Source: a virus
Virus record (IMG/VR): IMGVR_UViG_3300036715_001581
Coordinates: 1-37,811 of that record
Reading direction: 5' to 3' (one strand)
DNA length: 37,811 nt
Part shown: piece after piece, positions 1 to 6,775 of the stretch
Layout of the letters: every line of letters begins with the position of its first letter
Numbering within the stretch: the stretch's first letter is position 1
The notes under the pieces: model-generated
The model's database searches: none
Seen by the model: the letters and a program-made list of their open reading frames with translations, nothing else
Told to the model about the DNA's origin: nothing
Position numbers and translations under genes: made by a program

Positions 1-85
1 TATCAGAAGTTATTAATATAATTAATGCAAGAGATTTAAAAAATAAATTACAAAAAGATTTAAATAATAATAAAATAATTGTTAA
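1..85. repeat. Terminal direct repeat, left copy
   Basis: Bases 1-85 are identical to 37727-37811 at the other end of the window. The repeat lies in the 3' part of an ankyrin cassette. The internal paralogous stretch at 729-813 differs from it at two positions (TTGAAG instead of TTAAAA), so the exact end-to-end match is better explained by circular closure or terminal redundancy than by paralogy. Joining the ends restores one open reading frame. Confidence 0.85.
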
Positions 86-101
86 AAAAAGCAAAATATA
101 A
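1..101 (+). CDS. Ankyrin-repeat protein, C-terminal fragment (continues from the right end of the window)
   Basis: This is the last 33 codons of an ankyrin cassette gene, ending in TAA at 99-101. It encodes the conserved post-ankyrin tail (SEVINIINARDLKNKL, then a lysine/asparagine-rich end VKKSKI). If the window is circular, the gene starts at 37330. 37330-37811 plus 86-101 is 498 bases, exactly 166 codons, giving a 165-residue protein with four ankyrin units and this tail. The -35 box of the next cassette begins two bases after the stop. Confidence 0.85.
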   Translation, partial: SEVINIINARDLKNKLQKDLNNNKIIVKKSKI

Positions 102-102
102 G

Positions 103-130
103 TTGACAATATTTTAAATTGATTTAATAT
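103..130 (+). promoter_or_regulatory. Operator-type promoter of ankyrin cassette 2
   Basis: The -35 box TTGACA is at 103-108, followed by a 16-bp spacer and -10 box TAATAT at 125-130. A perfect inverted repeat, TTAAATTGATTTAA (114-127), spans the spacer and the start of the -10 box, so a bound protein would block RNA polymerase. The leader is short, and the ribosome-binding site is AGAGGAGA at 143-150. Confidence 0.8.
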
Positions 131-156
131 TATAATATAACAAGAGGAGAAATATA

Positions 157-831
157 ATGGATTTAAATTATGAGCTTATAATAGCATCAAATAATGGACA
201 TTTAGAGGTTGTTAAATATTTAGTAGAACAAGGTGATGATATTAATGTTAATAATAATTCATTAAGATGGAGTGCTGCAAATGGACATTTAGAGGTTGTT
301 AAATATTTAGTAGAACAAGGTGCTGATATTCATGCTGATGATGATTATGCATTAAGACATAGTGCATATAATGGAAATTTAGAGGTTGTTAAATATTTAG
401 TTGAACAAGGTGCTGATATTCATGTTTACAATAATTATTCATTAATGTATAGTGCAAACAATGGACATTTAGATGTTGTTAAATATTTAGTTGAACAAGG
501 TTCTGATATTCATTATGAGGATGAAGACGCATTAATACATAGTGCTTTGAATGGACATTTAGATGTTGTTAAATATTTAGTTGAACAAGGTGCTGATATT
601 CATTATGAGGATGATTATGCATTAATACATAGTGCTTTGAATGGACATTTAGATATTGTTAAATATTTAATTATTGATTGTAATATGAATATAAAAAAAG
701 AAATATTAGAATTTTTACAAGAAAATAATTTATCAGAAGTTATTAATATAATTAATGCAAGAGATTTGAAGAATAAATTACAAAAAGATTTAAATAATAA
801 TAAAATAATTGTTAAAAAAAGCAAAATATAA
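157..831 (+). CDS. Ankyrin-repeat protein (six 30-residue units)
   Basis: This 224-residue protein is almost entirely tandem ankyrin units with consensus NGHLEVVKYLVEQGADIH, a variable linker, then aL.hSA. The units are 30 residues (90 bp), shorter than the usual 33 and like those common in Mimivirus-type ankyrins. A charged tail follows from about residue 175 (IKKEILEFLQ..., ending VKKSKI). There is no signal peptide or membrane segment. Ankyrin arrays bind proteins; in endosymbiont phages they are suspected effectors or host modifiers, but the partner here is unknown. Start ATG 157 has a strong AGAGGAGA site. This is the second of three cassettes in a row, each with its own promoter and operator; the neighbour is offset by exactly 730 bp. 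Confidence 0.9.
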   Translation: MDLNYELIIASNNGHLEVVKYLVEQGDDINVNNNSLRWSAANGHLEVVKYLVEQGADIHADDDYALRHSAYNGNLEVVKYLVEQGADIHVYNNYSLMYSANNGHLDVVKYLVEQGSDIHYEDEDALIHSALNGHLDVVKYLVEQGADIHYEDDYALIHSALNGHLDIVKYLIIDCNMNIKKEILEFLQENNLSEVINIINARDLKNKLQKDLNNNKIIVKKSKI

Positions 832-832
832 G

Positions 833-860
833 TTGACAATATTTTAAATTGATTTAATAT
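833..860 (+). promoter_or_regulatory. Operator-type promoter of ankyrin cassette 3
   Basis: TTGACA is at 833-838, the spacer is 16 bp, and TAATAT is at 855-860. The inverted repeat TTAAATTGATTTAA is at 844-857. The -35 box starts two bases after the preceding stop codon. The promoter and leader repeat those at 103-156, consistent with duplication of the whole cassette. Confidence 0.8.
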
Positions 861-886
861 TATAATATAACAAGAGGAGAAATATA

Positions 887-1606
887 ATGAATTTGAATTA
901 TGAGTTTATAGTAGCATCAAGTAATGGAAATTTAGAAATAGTTAAATATTTAGTTGAACAAGGTGCTGATATCCATGCTAGAAATAGTAATGCATTAAGA
1001 TTGAGTGCAAATAATGGATGTTTAGAAATAGTTAAATATTTAGTTGAACAAGGTGCTGATATCCATGCTAGAAATGATTTAGCATTAATTTGGAGTGCTG
1101 CAAATGGACATTTAGAAACTGTTAAATATTTAGTAGAACAAGGTGCTGATATTCACACTGAGGAAGAAAAAGCATTAAGATGGAGTGCAAATAATGGAAA
1201 TTTAGAAATAGTTAAATATTTAGTTGAACAAGGTGCTGATATCCATGCCAACAATGATGAAATATTAGAAACAAGTGCAAATAATGGATATTTAGATATT
1301 GTTAAATATTTAGTAGAACAAGGTTCTGATATTCATGCAGATGATAATTATGCATTAATATTAAGTGCTAGATATGGACACTTAGAAATAGTTAAATATT
1401 TAGTTGAACAAGGTGCAGATATCCATGCAGATGATAATTATGTATTAAGATTAAGTGCTGCAAATGGACACTTAGATATAGTTAAATATTTTATTGTTGA
1501 TTGTAATATTACTATAAAAAAAGAAATATTAAAATTTTTACAAAAAAATAATTTAGTAGAAATTATTAATATAATTAATGCAAGAGATTTGAAGAATAAG
1601 TTATAA
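887..1606 (+). CDS. Ankyrin-repeat protein (seven units), tail truncated by a stop codon
   Basis: The 239-residue protein has seven 30-residue ankyrin units of the same type as its neighbour. It ends at ...RDLKNKL because the CAA codon found in the paralogue is TAA here (1604-1606). Downstream, the frame continues without interruption through 1607-1654 and still encodes the paralogues' tail (KDFNNNKIIVKKSKI) to a second TAA. The gene therefore seems to have recently lost its last 16 residues by a single C-to-T change. ATG 887 follows the same AGAGGAGA site. The ankyrin units differ in number and order from the 157 gene, as expected from unequal recombination. Confidence 0.88.
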   Translation: MNLNYEFIVASSNGNLEIVKYLVEQGADIHARNSNALRLSANNGCLEIVKYLVEQGADIHARNDLALIWSAANGHLETVKYLVEQGADIHTEEEKALRWSANNGNLEIVKYLVEQGADIHANNDEILETSANNGYLDIVKYLVEQGSDIHADDNYALILSARYGHLEIVKYLVEQGADIHADDNYVLRLSAANGHLDIVKYFIVDCNITIKKEILKFLQKNNLVEIINIINARDLKNKL

Positions 1607-1655
1607 AAAGATTTTAACAATAATAAAATAATTGTTAAAAAAAGTAAAATATAAG

Positions 1656-1684
1656 TTGACAATTATTTTAAATTGATTTAATAT
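1656..1684 (+). promoter_or_regulatory. Operator-type promoter for the 1711-2487 operon
   Basis: TTGACA is at 1656-1661, the spacer is 17 bp (one longer than its relatives), and TAATAT is at 1679-1684. The perfect inverted repeat TTAAATTGATTTAA is at 1668-1681. The same ACAAGAGGAGA leader follows at 1694-1704, so a non-ankyrin operon is under the same control as the ankyrin cassettes. Confidence 0.78.
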
Positions 1685-1710
1685 TGTAATATAACAAGAG
1701 GAGAAATATA

Positions 1711-1947
1711 ATGGAATATAGTTTAATAAATTTTAAAGCATTAGAAAAACAATATACAGAGATTGATTTAAGCCTTTATAAGTGTGAAGTAAAACAAATT
1801 GAGATGTTTAATTATTATGTAATTGATTTTGAGTATTCAGTAGGTCAAGAGTTTTTTATACAAGATCAATTTAAAGTTAAATGTACAGATAATATAAAAA
1901 AAGCTTTATTAAATAAAATATCACAAGTTAAAAGGGAGTATTTATAA
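1711..1947 (+). CDS. Hypothetical protein, first gene of a three-gene operon
   Basis: This 78-residue protein is not recognised. It is a mixed-charge soluble protein rich in tyrosine and phenylalanine in the middle (YKCEVKQIEMFNYYVIDF), with no membrane segment. ATG 1711 is preceded by AGAGGAGA. Its TAA overlaps the ATG of the next gene (TAATG at 1945-1949), so the two are probably translationally coupled. Its place behind an ankyrin-type promoter suggests an early accessory role. Confidence 0.7.
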   Translation: MEYSLINFKALEKQYTEIDLSLYKCEVKQIEMFNYYVIDFEYSVGQEFFIQDQFKVKCTDNIKKALLNKISQVKREYL

Positions 1948-2180
1948 TGCAATTATTTGTAAATAGAGATAAATTAAATAGATTAGTTTTAATATGTATT
2001 GACGATAATTTAAATAGATGTACTGGTATAATATCTAAAAAAGTTGAGAGAAATATAAATTTAACAGTAGTATTTAAAATGTTAATCAGTGAAAAAAATA
2101 TAAATAATATTTATATGGAAAAAATGGCTGGATTAGGTTTTAAAAATATAAAATATACTATTAATAATAAAGGCGAATAA
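1947..2180 (+). CDS. Hypothetical protein, second gene of the operon
   Basis: This 77-residue protein is not recognised. It has a predicted mixed alpha/beta pattern (RLVLICIDDN, then ISKKVERNINLTVVFKML) and no membrane segment. The start ATG overlaps the upstream stop by one base, and AAAGGGAG just upstream acts as ribosome-binding site. It is followed one base later by the next gene. It may encode a small host-modifying or partner protein, but nothing in the sequence says which. Confidence 0.65.
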   Translation: MQLFVNRDKLNRLVLICIDDNLNRCTGIISKKVERNINLTVVFKMLISEKNINNIYMEKMAGLGFKNIKYTINNKGE

Positions 2181-2181
2181 T

Positions 2182-2487
2182 ATGGATACACAAGATTTTG
2201 AAAGTGTTGTTAATAATGCAATAAAAGAAATAATAGAAGAAATAACAAGCAAAGAAGTAATTAATATAAAAAATGCAGTTGAAGAATTAGATATTTTAGA
2301 ATCTAAGATAAACGAAAGTATAAACTCATATCAAAATAATATTGATAAAATATTAGAATTACAAAAAAAATTACCAATTGAAGTTATTTATAGAGATTTT
2401 ACGTTAGATGATCTTTTTGGTATAGATAAAAGACATATAAATTTTTTATTAAATTATTATGAAACTGAATGTGAGAAAGTAAAATAA
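2182..2487 (+). CDS. Hypothetical coiled-coil protein, third gene of the operon
   Basis: The 101 residues are mostly acidic and helical, with heptad-like spacing of I/L residues from about 20 to 75 (IKEIIEEIT...LDILESKINES), suggesting a coiled coil or oligomerisation segment. No catalytic motif is visible and the family is unknown. It begins one base after the preceding stop and ends just before a clear hairpin terminator, so it closes the operon. Confidence 0.65.
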   Translation: MDTQDFESVVNNAIKEIIEEITSKEVINIKNAVEELDILESKINESINSYQNNIDKILELQKKLPIEVIYRDFTLDDLFGIDKRHINFLLNYYETECEKVK

Positions 2488-2494
2488 TATATAA

Positions 2495-2519
2495 AAACCT
2501 AATTAATTTTAGGTTTTTT
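2495..2519 (+). terminator. Rho-independent terminator
   Basis: The 8-bp stem AAACCTAA / TTAGGTTT (2495-2502 and 2509-2516) has a 6-nt loop and is followed by a T run. It lies directly between the 1711-2487 operon and the -35 box of the helicase promoter. Confidence 0.8.
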
Positions 2520-2521
2520 AC

Positions 2522-2549
2522 TTGACAATAAATTAAATTGATTTAATAT
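2522..2549 (+). promoter_or_regulatory. Operator-type promoter of the helicase gene
   Basis: TTGACA is at 2522-2527, the spacer is 16 bp, and TAATAT is at 2544-2549. The perfect inverted repeat TTAAATTGATTTAA is at 2533-2546. It starts three bases after the upstream terminator. Confidence 0.8.
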
Positions 2550-2574
2550 TAATAATAACAGAGGAGAATTAAAA

Positions 2575-4080
2575 TTGAATAATAAACATGAATTAAGACA
2601 ATATCAAAAAGATGCAATAACAAACTTATCAGAGTCTTTTAAAAATGGTAACAAGCATGTAATATTACAAGTTGCAACTGGTGGAGGTAAAACAAGTATT
2701 GCTAGCTCTATAATTAAAAAAAATCATGATAAAAATCCAGATTTTAAAGCAATGTTTATATGTGATAGAATAGAATTAATTAACCAAACAAGTAAAAGAT
2801 TTTTAGACGATGGTATTAATCATGGGGTTATCCAATCAGATCATCCATTGGAAGACCATCGTAAAAAAATACAAGTGTGTTCCATACAATCATTGGCAAG
2901 AAGAGAATATGCAAAACCTAATTTAATTTTTATTGATGAAGCTCATACTTTATATACAGAACATAAAAACATAATAGAAAGATGGCCAGATGTTCCTATT
3001 GTTGGATTAACTGCAACACCTTATACAAAAGGGTTAGGTAATTATTTTAAAAAATTAATAGTTGGAGCTAATACAAGACAATTAATTGATTTAGGGTTTT
3101 TAGTTAACCCAAGAGTATTTGCACCGTCAAAACCTGATTTAGAAAAAATTAAAATTGTAAAAGGTGATTATGATAATACAGAATTAGGTAATGTATCATC
3201 AGATCCAAAAATAATTGGAGATATAATAGAACATTGGTTAAAACTTGCATATAATAAGCCAACTATATGCTTTGCTGTTAATATAGCACATAGTAAAGCA
3301 ATAAGAGAAGCATTTTGGGAGGCTAATATACATTGTGAGCATTTAGATGCATATACAGACGATATAGAAAGAAAAAACATTATTAAAAAATTTAAGAATG
3401 GAGAAATTAAAATATTGACTTCTGTTGATATTTTAAGTAAAGGTTTTGACTATCCAGGTGCAGAAGTTGCTATATTGGCAAGACCAACAAAATCATTAAG
3501 TCTTTATATACAGCAAGTGGGTAGAGTATTAAGAATATCACCAGAAACTGGAAAAAAAGATGCTTTAATATTAGATCATAGTGGTAATACAGAGGTTCAT
3601 GGTTTCTGTGATGAAGAATTTACTGTTGAATTAGATACTACAACAAAAGGTAAAGCAAGTCAAACATATAAAAAAGTTAAAGAAGAAATTAATGCAGTAT
3701 GTCCATCTTGTTTTTTTGTAAGAAAAACTTTTAAATGTGAAAATTGTGGTTTTGAGCATCAACCTAAAAATACAATTACAAATACTGATGGTTATTTAGT
3801 TGAAATTGTAAAAGATGAAAATAATAATAAAATAGGTAAATTAAGTGCAAAAGACTTCTTATCAATTGATAAAATAGATTTATACAGTCAATTGTTGCAA
3901 ATGTGTGAATATAAAAAATGGAAAGCAGGAAGAGCATATTTTTTATATAAAGATATAGTTGGAGTATTCCCATCTAATGAAGTAAAATCAAAATCTATCA
4001 AAAAGAAAGTTACCGAAGAAGTATATAACATGGTTACTCACTTAAATATTAAAAATGCAAGAAGTAAATATAAAAAATAA
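2575..4080 (+). CDS. DEAH-box superfamily 2 helicase with C-terminal zinc finger
   Basis: This 501-residue SF2 helicase is probably used in phage DNA replication or recombination, like the T4 UvsW-type helicases. Visible motifs are LRQYQ at 7-11, Walker A ATGGGKT at 34-40, DEAH at 121-124, TAT at 146-148 and motif VI QQVGRVLR at 313-320. A four-cysteine zinc finger follows (C376, C379, C388, C391), likely for nucleic-acid binding. The start is TTG at 2575, supported by GAGGAG a few bases upstream and by the N-terminal fit to the family. It is the only obvious replication protein; no polymerase or primase is visible, so the phage presumably relies on the host replisome. It has its own operator-type promoter. 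Confidence 0.92.
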   Translation: MNNKHELRQYQKDAITNLSESFKNGNKHVILQVATGGGKTSIASSIIKKNHDKNPDFKAMFICDRIELINQTSKRFLDDGINHGVIQSDHPLEDHRKKIQVCSIQSLARREYAKPNLIFIDEAHTLYTEHKNIIERWPDVPIVGLTATPYTKGLGNYFKKLIVGANTRQLIDLGFLVNPRVFAPSKPDLEKIKIVKGDYDNTELGNVSSDPKIIGDIIEHWLKLAYNKPTICFAVNIAHSKAIREAFWEANIHCEHLDAYTDDIERKNIIKKFKNGEIKILTSVDILSKGFDYPGAEVAILARPTKSLSLYIQQVGRVLRISPETGKKDALILDHSGNTEVHGFCDEEFTVELDTTTKGKASQTYKKVKEEINAVCPSCFFVRKTFKCENCGFEHQPKNTITNTDGYLVEIVKDENNNKIGKLSAKDFLSIDKIDLYSQLLQMCEYKKWKAGRAYFLYKDIVGVFPSNEVKSKSIKKKVTEEVYNMVTHLNIKNARSKYKK

Positions 4081-4092
4081 AATTAAAAAGAC

Positions 4093-4121
4093 TTGATTTA
4101 TTAATAAAAGTATTATATAAT
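4093..4121 (+). promoter_or_regulatory. Promoter of the Cro-like gene, with a different palindrome
   Basis: TTGATT (4093-4098), a 17-bp spacer and consensus TATAAT (4116-4121) precede the Cro-like gene. This promoter lacks the TTAAAnnnnTTTAA element. Instead its spacer holds a perfect 12-bp palindrome, TTTATTAATAAA (4097-4108). That may be an autoregulatory site for the regulator it drives, but AT-rich palindromes also arise by chance. Confidence 0.55.
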
Positions 4122-4146
4122 TAAACTATATTAAAAAGGAATAAAA

Positions 4147-4335
4147 ATGAGAAAATATATTATCGAGCAACCTGATGCTAATTACATAATTGATAAATTA
4201 GGATCTAATAATAAAATAGCTGCTAAAATTGGAGTATCTGCTGCAGCAATTTCTTATTGGAGAGAAAATGGTATTCCTGAATTAAGATTAATACAATTAA
4301 AAGTATTGTTTCCAGAGGAATTAAAAGGGATATAA
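4147..4335 (+). CDS. Small Cro/YdaS-like helix-turn-helix regulator
   Basis: The 62-residue basic protein has a helix-turn-helix at about residues 22-44 (IAAKIGVSAAAISYWRENGIP), typical of Cro/YdaS-type DNA-binding proteins. There is no dimerisation or protease domain, so it is Cro-like rather than CI-like. It is the only HTH regulator I recognise apart from the small terminase and a weak HTH in the phosphoesterase. That makes it the leading candidate to bind either the palindrome in its own promoter or the operator shared by twelve phage promoters; which one cannot be read from sequence. ATG 4147 is preceded by AAAAAGGA. The next gene begins one base after its stop. Confidence 0.8.
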   Translation: MRKYIIEQPDANYIIDKLGSNNKIAAKIGVSAAAISYWRENGIPELRLIQLKVLFPEELKGI

Positions 4336-4336
4336 T

Positions 4337-4525
4337 ATGCCAATTTATGTTTATGTATGTAGTAAATGTAAAGAAGAATTAGAGGTTCTTCAATCTATAA
4401 AAGATGAACCTCTAAAATTATGCCATAAATGTAATATGAATACATTAGATAAAAAGGTAACTAATGCTTCCTTTAGTTTTAAAGGAACGGGTTATTATTG
4501 TACAGATTTTAAAAATAAAAAATAA
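4337..4525 (+). CDS. FmdB-like zinc-ribbon protein
   Basis: The 62-residue protein has two CxxC knuckles, C8/C11 and C29/C32, and the C-terminal GTGYYCTDF stretch characteristic of the FmdB putative regulatory family. The fold is a small zinc ribbon; members are suspected nucleic-acid or protein binders, but their function is unproven. It is paired with the Cro-like gene (one-base gap) and probably co-transcribed with it. tRNA-Pro begins immediately after its stop codon. Confidence 0.8.
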   Translation: MPIYVYVCSKCKEELEVLQSIKDEPLKLCHKCNMNTLDKKVTNASFSFKGTGYYCTDFKNKK

Positions 4526-4526
4526 T

Positions 4527-4601
4527 CAGTATATAGGAAAGTTTGGTTAATCCGCTTTGTTTGGAACGAAGAGATCGTAAGTTCGAATCTTACTATACTG
4601 A
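4527..4601 (+). tRNA. tRNA-Pro(TGG)
   Basis: This is a 75-nt cloverleaf. The acceptor stem CAGTATA / TATACTG is perfect (4527-4533, 4594-4600), with A73 at 4601. The anticodon stem CTTTG / CGAAG has one G-T pair, the loop is TTTGGAA, and the anticodon TGG is at 4562-4564. The T stem GTAAG / CTTAC is perfect with loop TTCGAAT. C1-G72 and A73 agree with bacterial proline identity elements. The D stem has only three pairs plus an A-A mismatch. CCA is not encoded. It reads CCA/CCN codons and lies at the junction with the late region. Confidence 0.92.
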
Positions 4602-4607
4602 CTAATA

Positions 4608-4901
4608 TTATTTTTCTAATCTATTTAATCTATTTGATAAATCGCTAATCTTAAAATTCATTAATTCTATATCTTTTGCTGCATCAATCTTGCTATAACT
4701 TTCTTGTTTTATATCTGACAATTGTGTTACTAAATTATCTAATTTATTTGTTAATGTTGCGGCCCACCAAATACCACCTGCTGTTTGTATTAGTATTGCA
4801 AAAATTAACATAATAGGTATTTCTTTACCAATATGCCAGTGTTCTCTTTGTACTTTTTTTGGTTCCGATTCAGTTACTATATCAATATGCTCACTCATCA
4901 C
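4608..4901 (-). CDS. Small membrane protein with one transmembrane segment (possible lysis or tail-associated protein)
   Basis: The 97-residue protein has a cytoplasmic-type N-terminus, one hydrophobic segment at about 29-50 (IPIMLIFAILIQTAGGIWWAAT) and a C-terminal coiled coil (LSNRLNRLEK). Small proteins of this layout are common beside tail and lysis genes of alphaproteobacterial phages, and some are treated as holins or spanin-like. Here it lies after the tail fibre, far from the main lysis cluster, so the role is uncertain. Two adjacent ATG codons allow a start at residue 1 or 2. The stop is six bases from the 3' end of tRNA-Pro, which is transcribed towards it. Confidence 0.65.
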   Translation of the reverse strand: MMSEHIDIVTESEPKKVQREHWHIGKEIPIMLIFAILIQTAGGIWWAATLTNKLDNLVTQLSDIKQESYSKIDAAKDIELMNFKISDLSNRLNRLEK

Positions 4902-4964
4902 TAAATACCTATATTATTATTATTATTTTAATTATAGTAAAAATATAAATATTAGTCAATATTT

Positions 4965-6671
4965 TTATGCAGATGTTATTGTTTCCCAAGCAGTTGCACC
5001 ACCAATTCTTAATTTATTTAATGTTGTATCAAAATACATTGCACCAATCCTATATGCAGGAGCTGTTGCTGTTGTAAATTGTGGTATATCTACTAAATCA
5101 CCAGTAAATGTCGCACCTTTATTTGCTTGTAAATGCCCAGCAAATCCACCAGAACCAGCTAAAAAGTTATTTCTTGCATATGGATAAAAACCACAATAAA
5201 CAAAATTATTATCTTTACTAATTAATAAATATTGAGAGAATCCAGCACCTAATACTAATGGTGTTAATATTTCTAATGTCCCAAAATTTTGATCTATTTT
5301 ACATATATTGATTGATCCAGAGCTTGTATAGTCTTTAAAGTATAAAAATTTACCAGTATTATCTATTGTTAAACTACTCATACTTGAATAAGTTCCAATA
5401 TCAGAACCTATTTTTGTAATATTTCCATTTGTTTTATTTATTGAAAATATTGAAATCCCATTTGTTCCAGCAGCATTACTAACATATAAAAATCTACCAG
5501 TTGGTTCTACTATTAGTTCATATGGAAATGAAAGTGTTGAAGCTGTTGTTTGTATTAATGTTAAAAAACCAGTTGTTTGATTTATTGAATAAACAAGTAT
5601 ATTACTTATATTTAAACCCAAACTATTTGTTAAATATAAATAACTACCAGTTGGATCAATAGTCATATAAGATAAGGAAGATCCACCAGGAGTAATATCA
5701 GTACCTGACGATGTTAATTCACCTGTTGTTTGATCTATTGAAAACATAGAAATAGTTGAGTTACTTGTATTTATAGCATATAAAAATCTACCAAATGGAT
5801 CAATAGTTAATGACTTTGCATATGAACTTATTAATGTATCTGAACTAATGCTTGTTAAAGAACCAGATGTATTTATTGTATATTTTATTATATGAGAATT
5901 TGGATTTAATTGATTTAGTTGATATAAAAATCTACCAAATGGATCAGTTACTACCTCAGTTGCAGAAGCACCATTATTATATTTAAAAGTTAATAACCCA
6001 TTTGTTTTATTAATTGAATATGTTTTTAAATTTCCACTATAATTCATAAAAACATAATTATTAGTTAATGCAAATGAACCATAACCTGAATATAAAGGTA
6101 TTCCATTTTGTGTTAATTGTCCATCATAAATATTTGTATCTTTTGTTGGAGCTAAAACTGGATATGATGATTGTAAAAAAGTTGAACCTCCACCACCAGA
6201 TGCACTAATTACACCAGCACCATTAATAGTTACTGTTGTTCCATCAACTTTAACACCACCTAATACTGTTGTTGATGCTGTTGGTAAAACATAACCACCT
6301 TTTGAAAAAAATGACCTATAATCTATATACGAAATAACAGATGCTGAACCTGTTATAATAGAATATAAGTTTGTATATCCAACACCTAAAAATCCAGTTG
6401 TATTTACATGTAATGTTAATGCTGTATTATCTAAATAAATATAATTTGTTGCTGATGGAGTTAATGTAATAGTTCCATTAGGAAAATTAGTAACAATTCC
6501 TGCTTCATTTATATTTCCACCATAATAACCCCATGTTAAAGATGAAGTAGTTGAAGAACGACGACCAAATAATGAAGCAGGTGACGATGCATCAAATAAA
6601 GCATTTGCTGTTATTTCTTTTTGTGCTTGGCTTGAACTTATTAAATCTAAATTTGTTGTGCTATTTGCCAT
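4965..6671 (-). CDS. Tail fibre / receptor-binding protein with beta-propeller domain
   Basis: The 568-residue protein follows the tail hub gene, the usual place for a receptor-binding protein. Residues 1-35 resemble the N-terminal adaptor of DUF2793-type tail proteins (SSSQAQKEITANALFDA). Residues about 200-500 contain six repeats of about 48 residues marked by D/E-P-x-G-R-F-L-Y (243, 291, 339, 389, 437, 485), each followed by a YSINxTxGxLT-like strand. This is the signature of lactonase/YVTN-type beta-propellers. The C-terminus (AMYFDTTLNKLRIGGATAWE) is a fibre-tip-like motif. The propeller probably binds a surface ligand. ATG 6671 has AAGGA upstream. Confidence 0.82.
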   Translation of the reverse strand: MANSTTNLDLISSSQAQKEITANALFDASSPASLFGRRSSTTSSLTWGYYGGNINEAGIVTNFPNGTITLTPSATNYIYLDNTALTLHVNTTGFLGVGYTNLYSIITGSASVISYIDYRSFFSKGGYVLPTASTTVLGGVKVDGTTVTINGAGVISASGGGGSTFLQSSYPVLAPTKDTNIYDGQLTQNGIPLYSGYGSFALTNNYVFMNYSGNLKTYSINKTNGLLTFKYNNGASATEVVTDPFGRFLYQLNQLNPNSHIIKYTINTSGSLTSISSDTLISSYAKSLTIDPFGRFLYAINTSNSTISMFSIDQTTGELTSSGTDITPGGSSLSYMTIDPTGSYLYLTNSLGLNISNILVYSINQTTGFLTLIQTTASTLSFPYELIVEPTGRFLYVSNAAGTNGISIFSINKTNGNITKIGSDIGTYSSMSSLTIDNTGKFLYFKDYTSSGSINICKIDQNFGTLEILTPLVLGAGFSQYLLISKDNNFVYCGFYPYARNNFLAGSGGFAGHLQANKGATFTGDLVDIPQFTTATAPAYRIGAMYFDTTLNKLRIGGATAWETITSA

Positions 6672-6775
6672 TATAATAATCCTTTTTAATTATTATATAT
6701 TATTTTAATAATTAAATCAATAAATTATTTGAATCTACTATTGCTATATTCTGAGTTGATATATTATATTTTCAT

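Noticed and set aside
615-839. Minus-strand hydrophobic open frames opposite both ankyrin tails (also 1438-1662)
   Set aside because: They arise from AT-rich complementary sequence; the repeat of the pattern follows from cassette duplication.
157-1606. Regular 90-bp repeats that could be taken for a CRISPR array or satellite
   Set aside because: They are in-frame coding ankyrin units with variable linkers, not short palindromic repeats with unique spacers.
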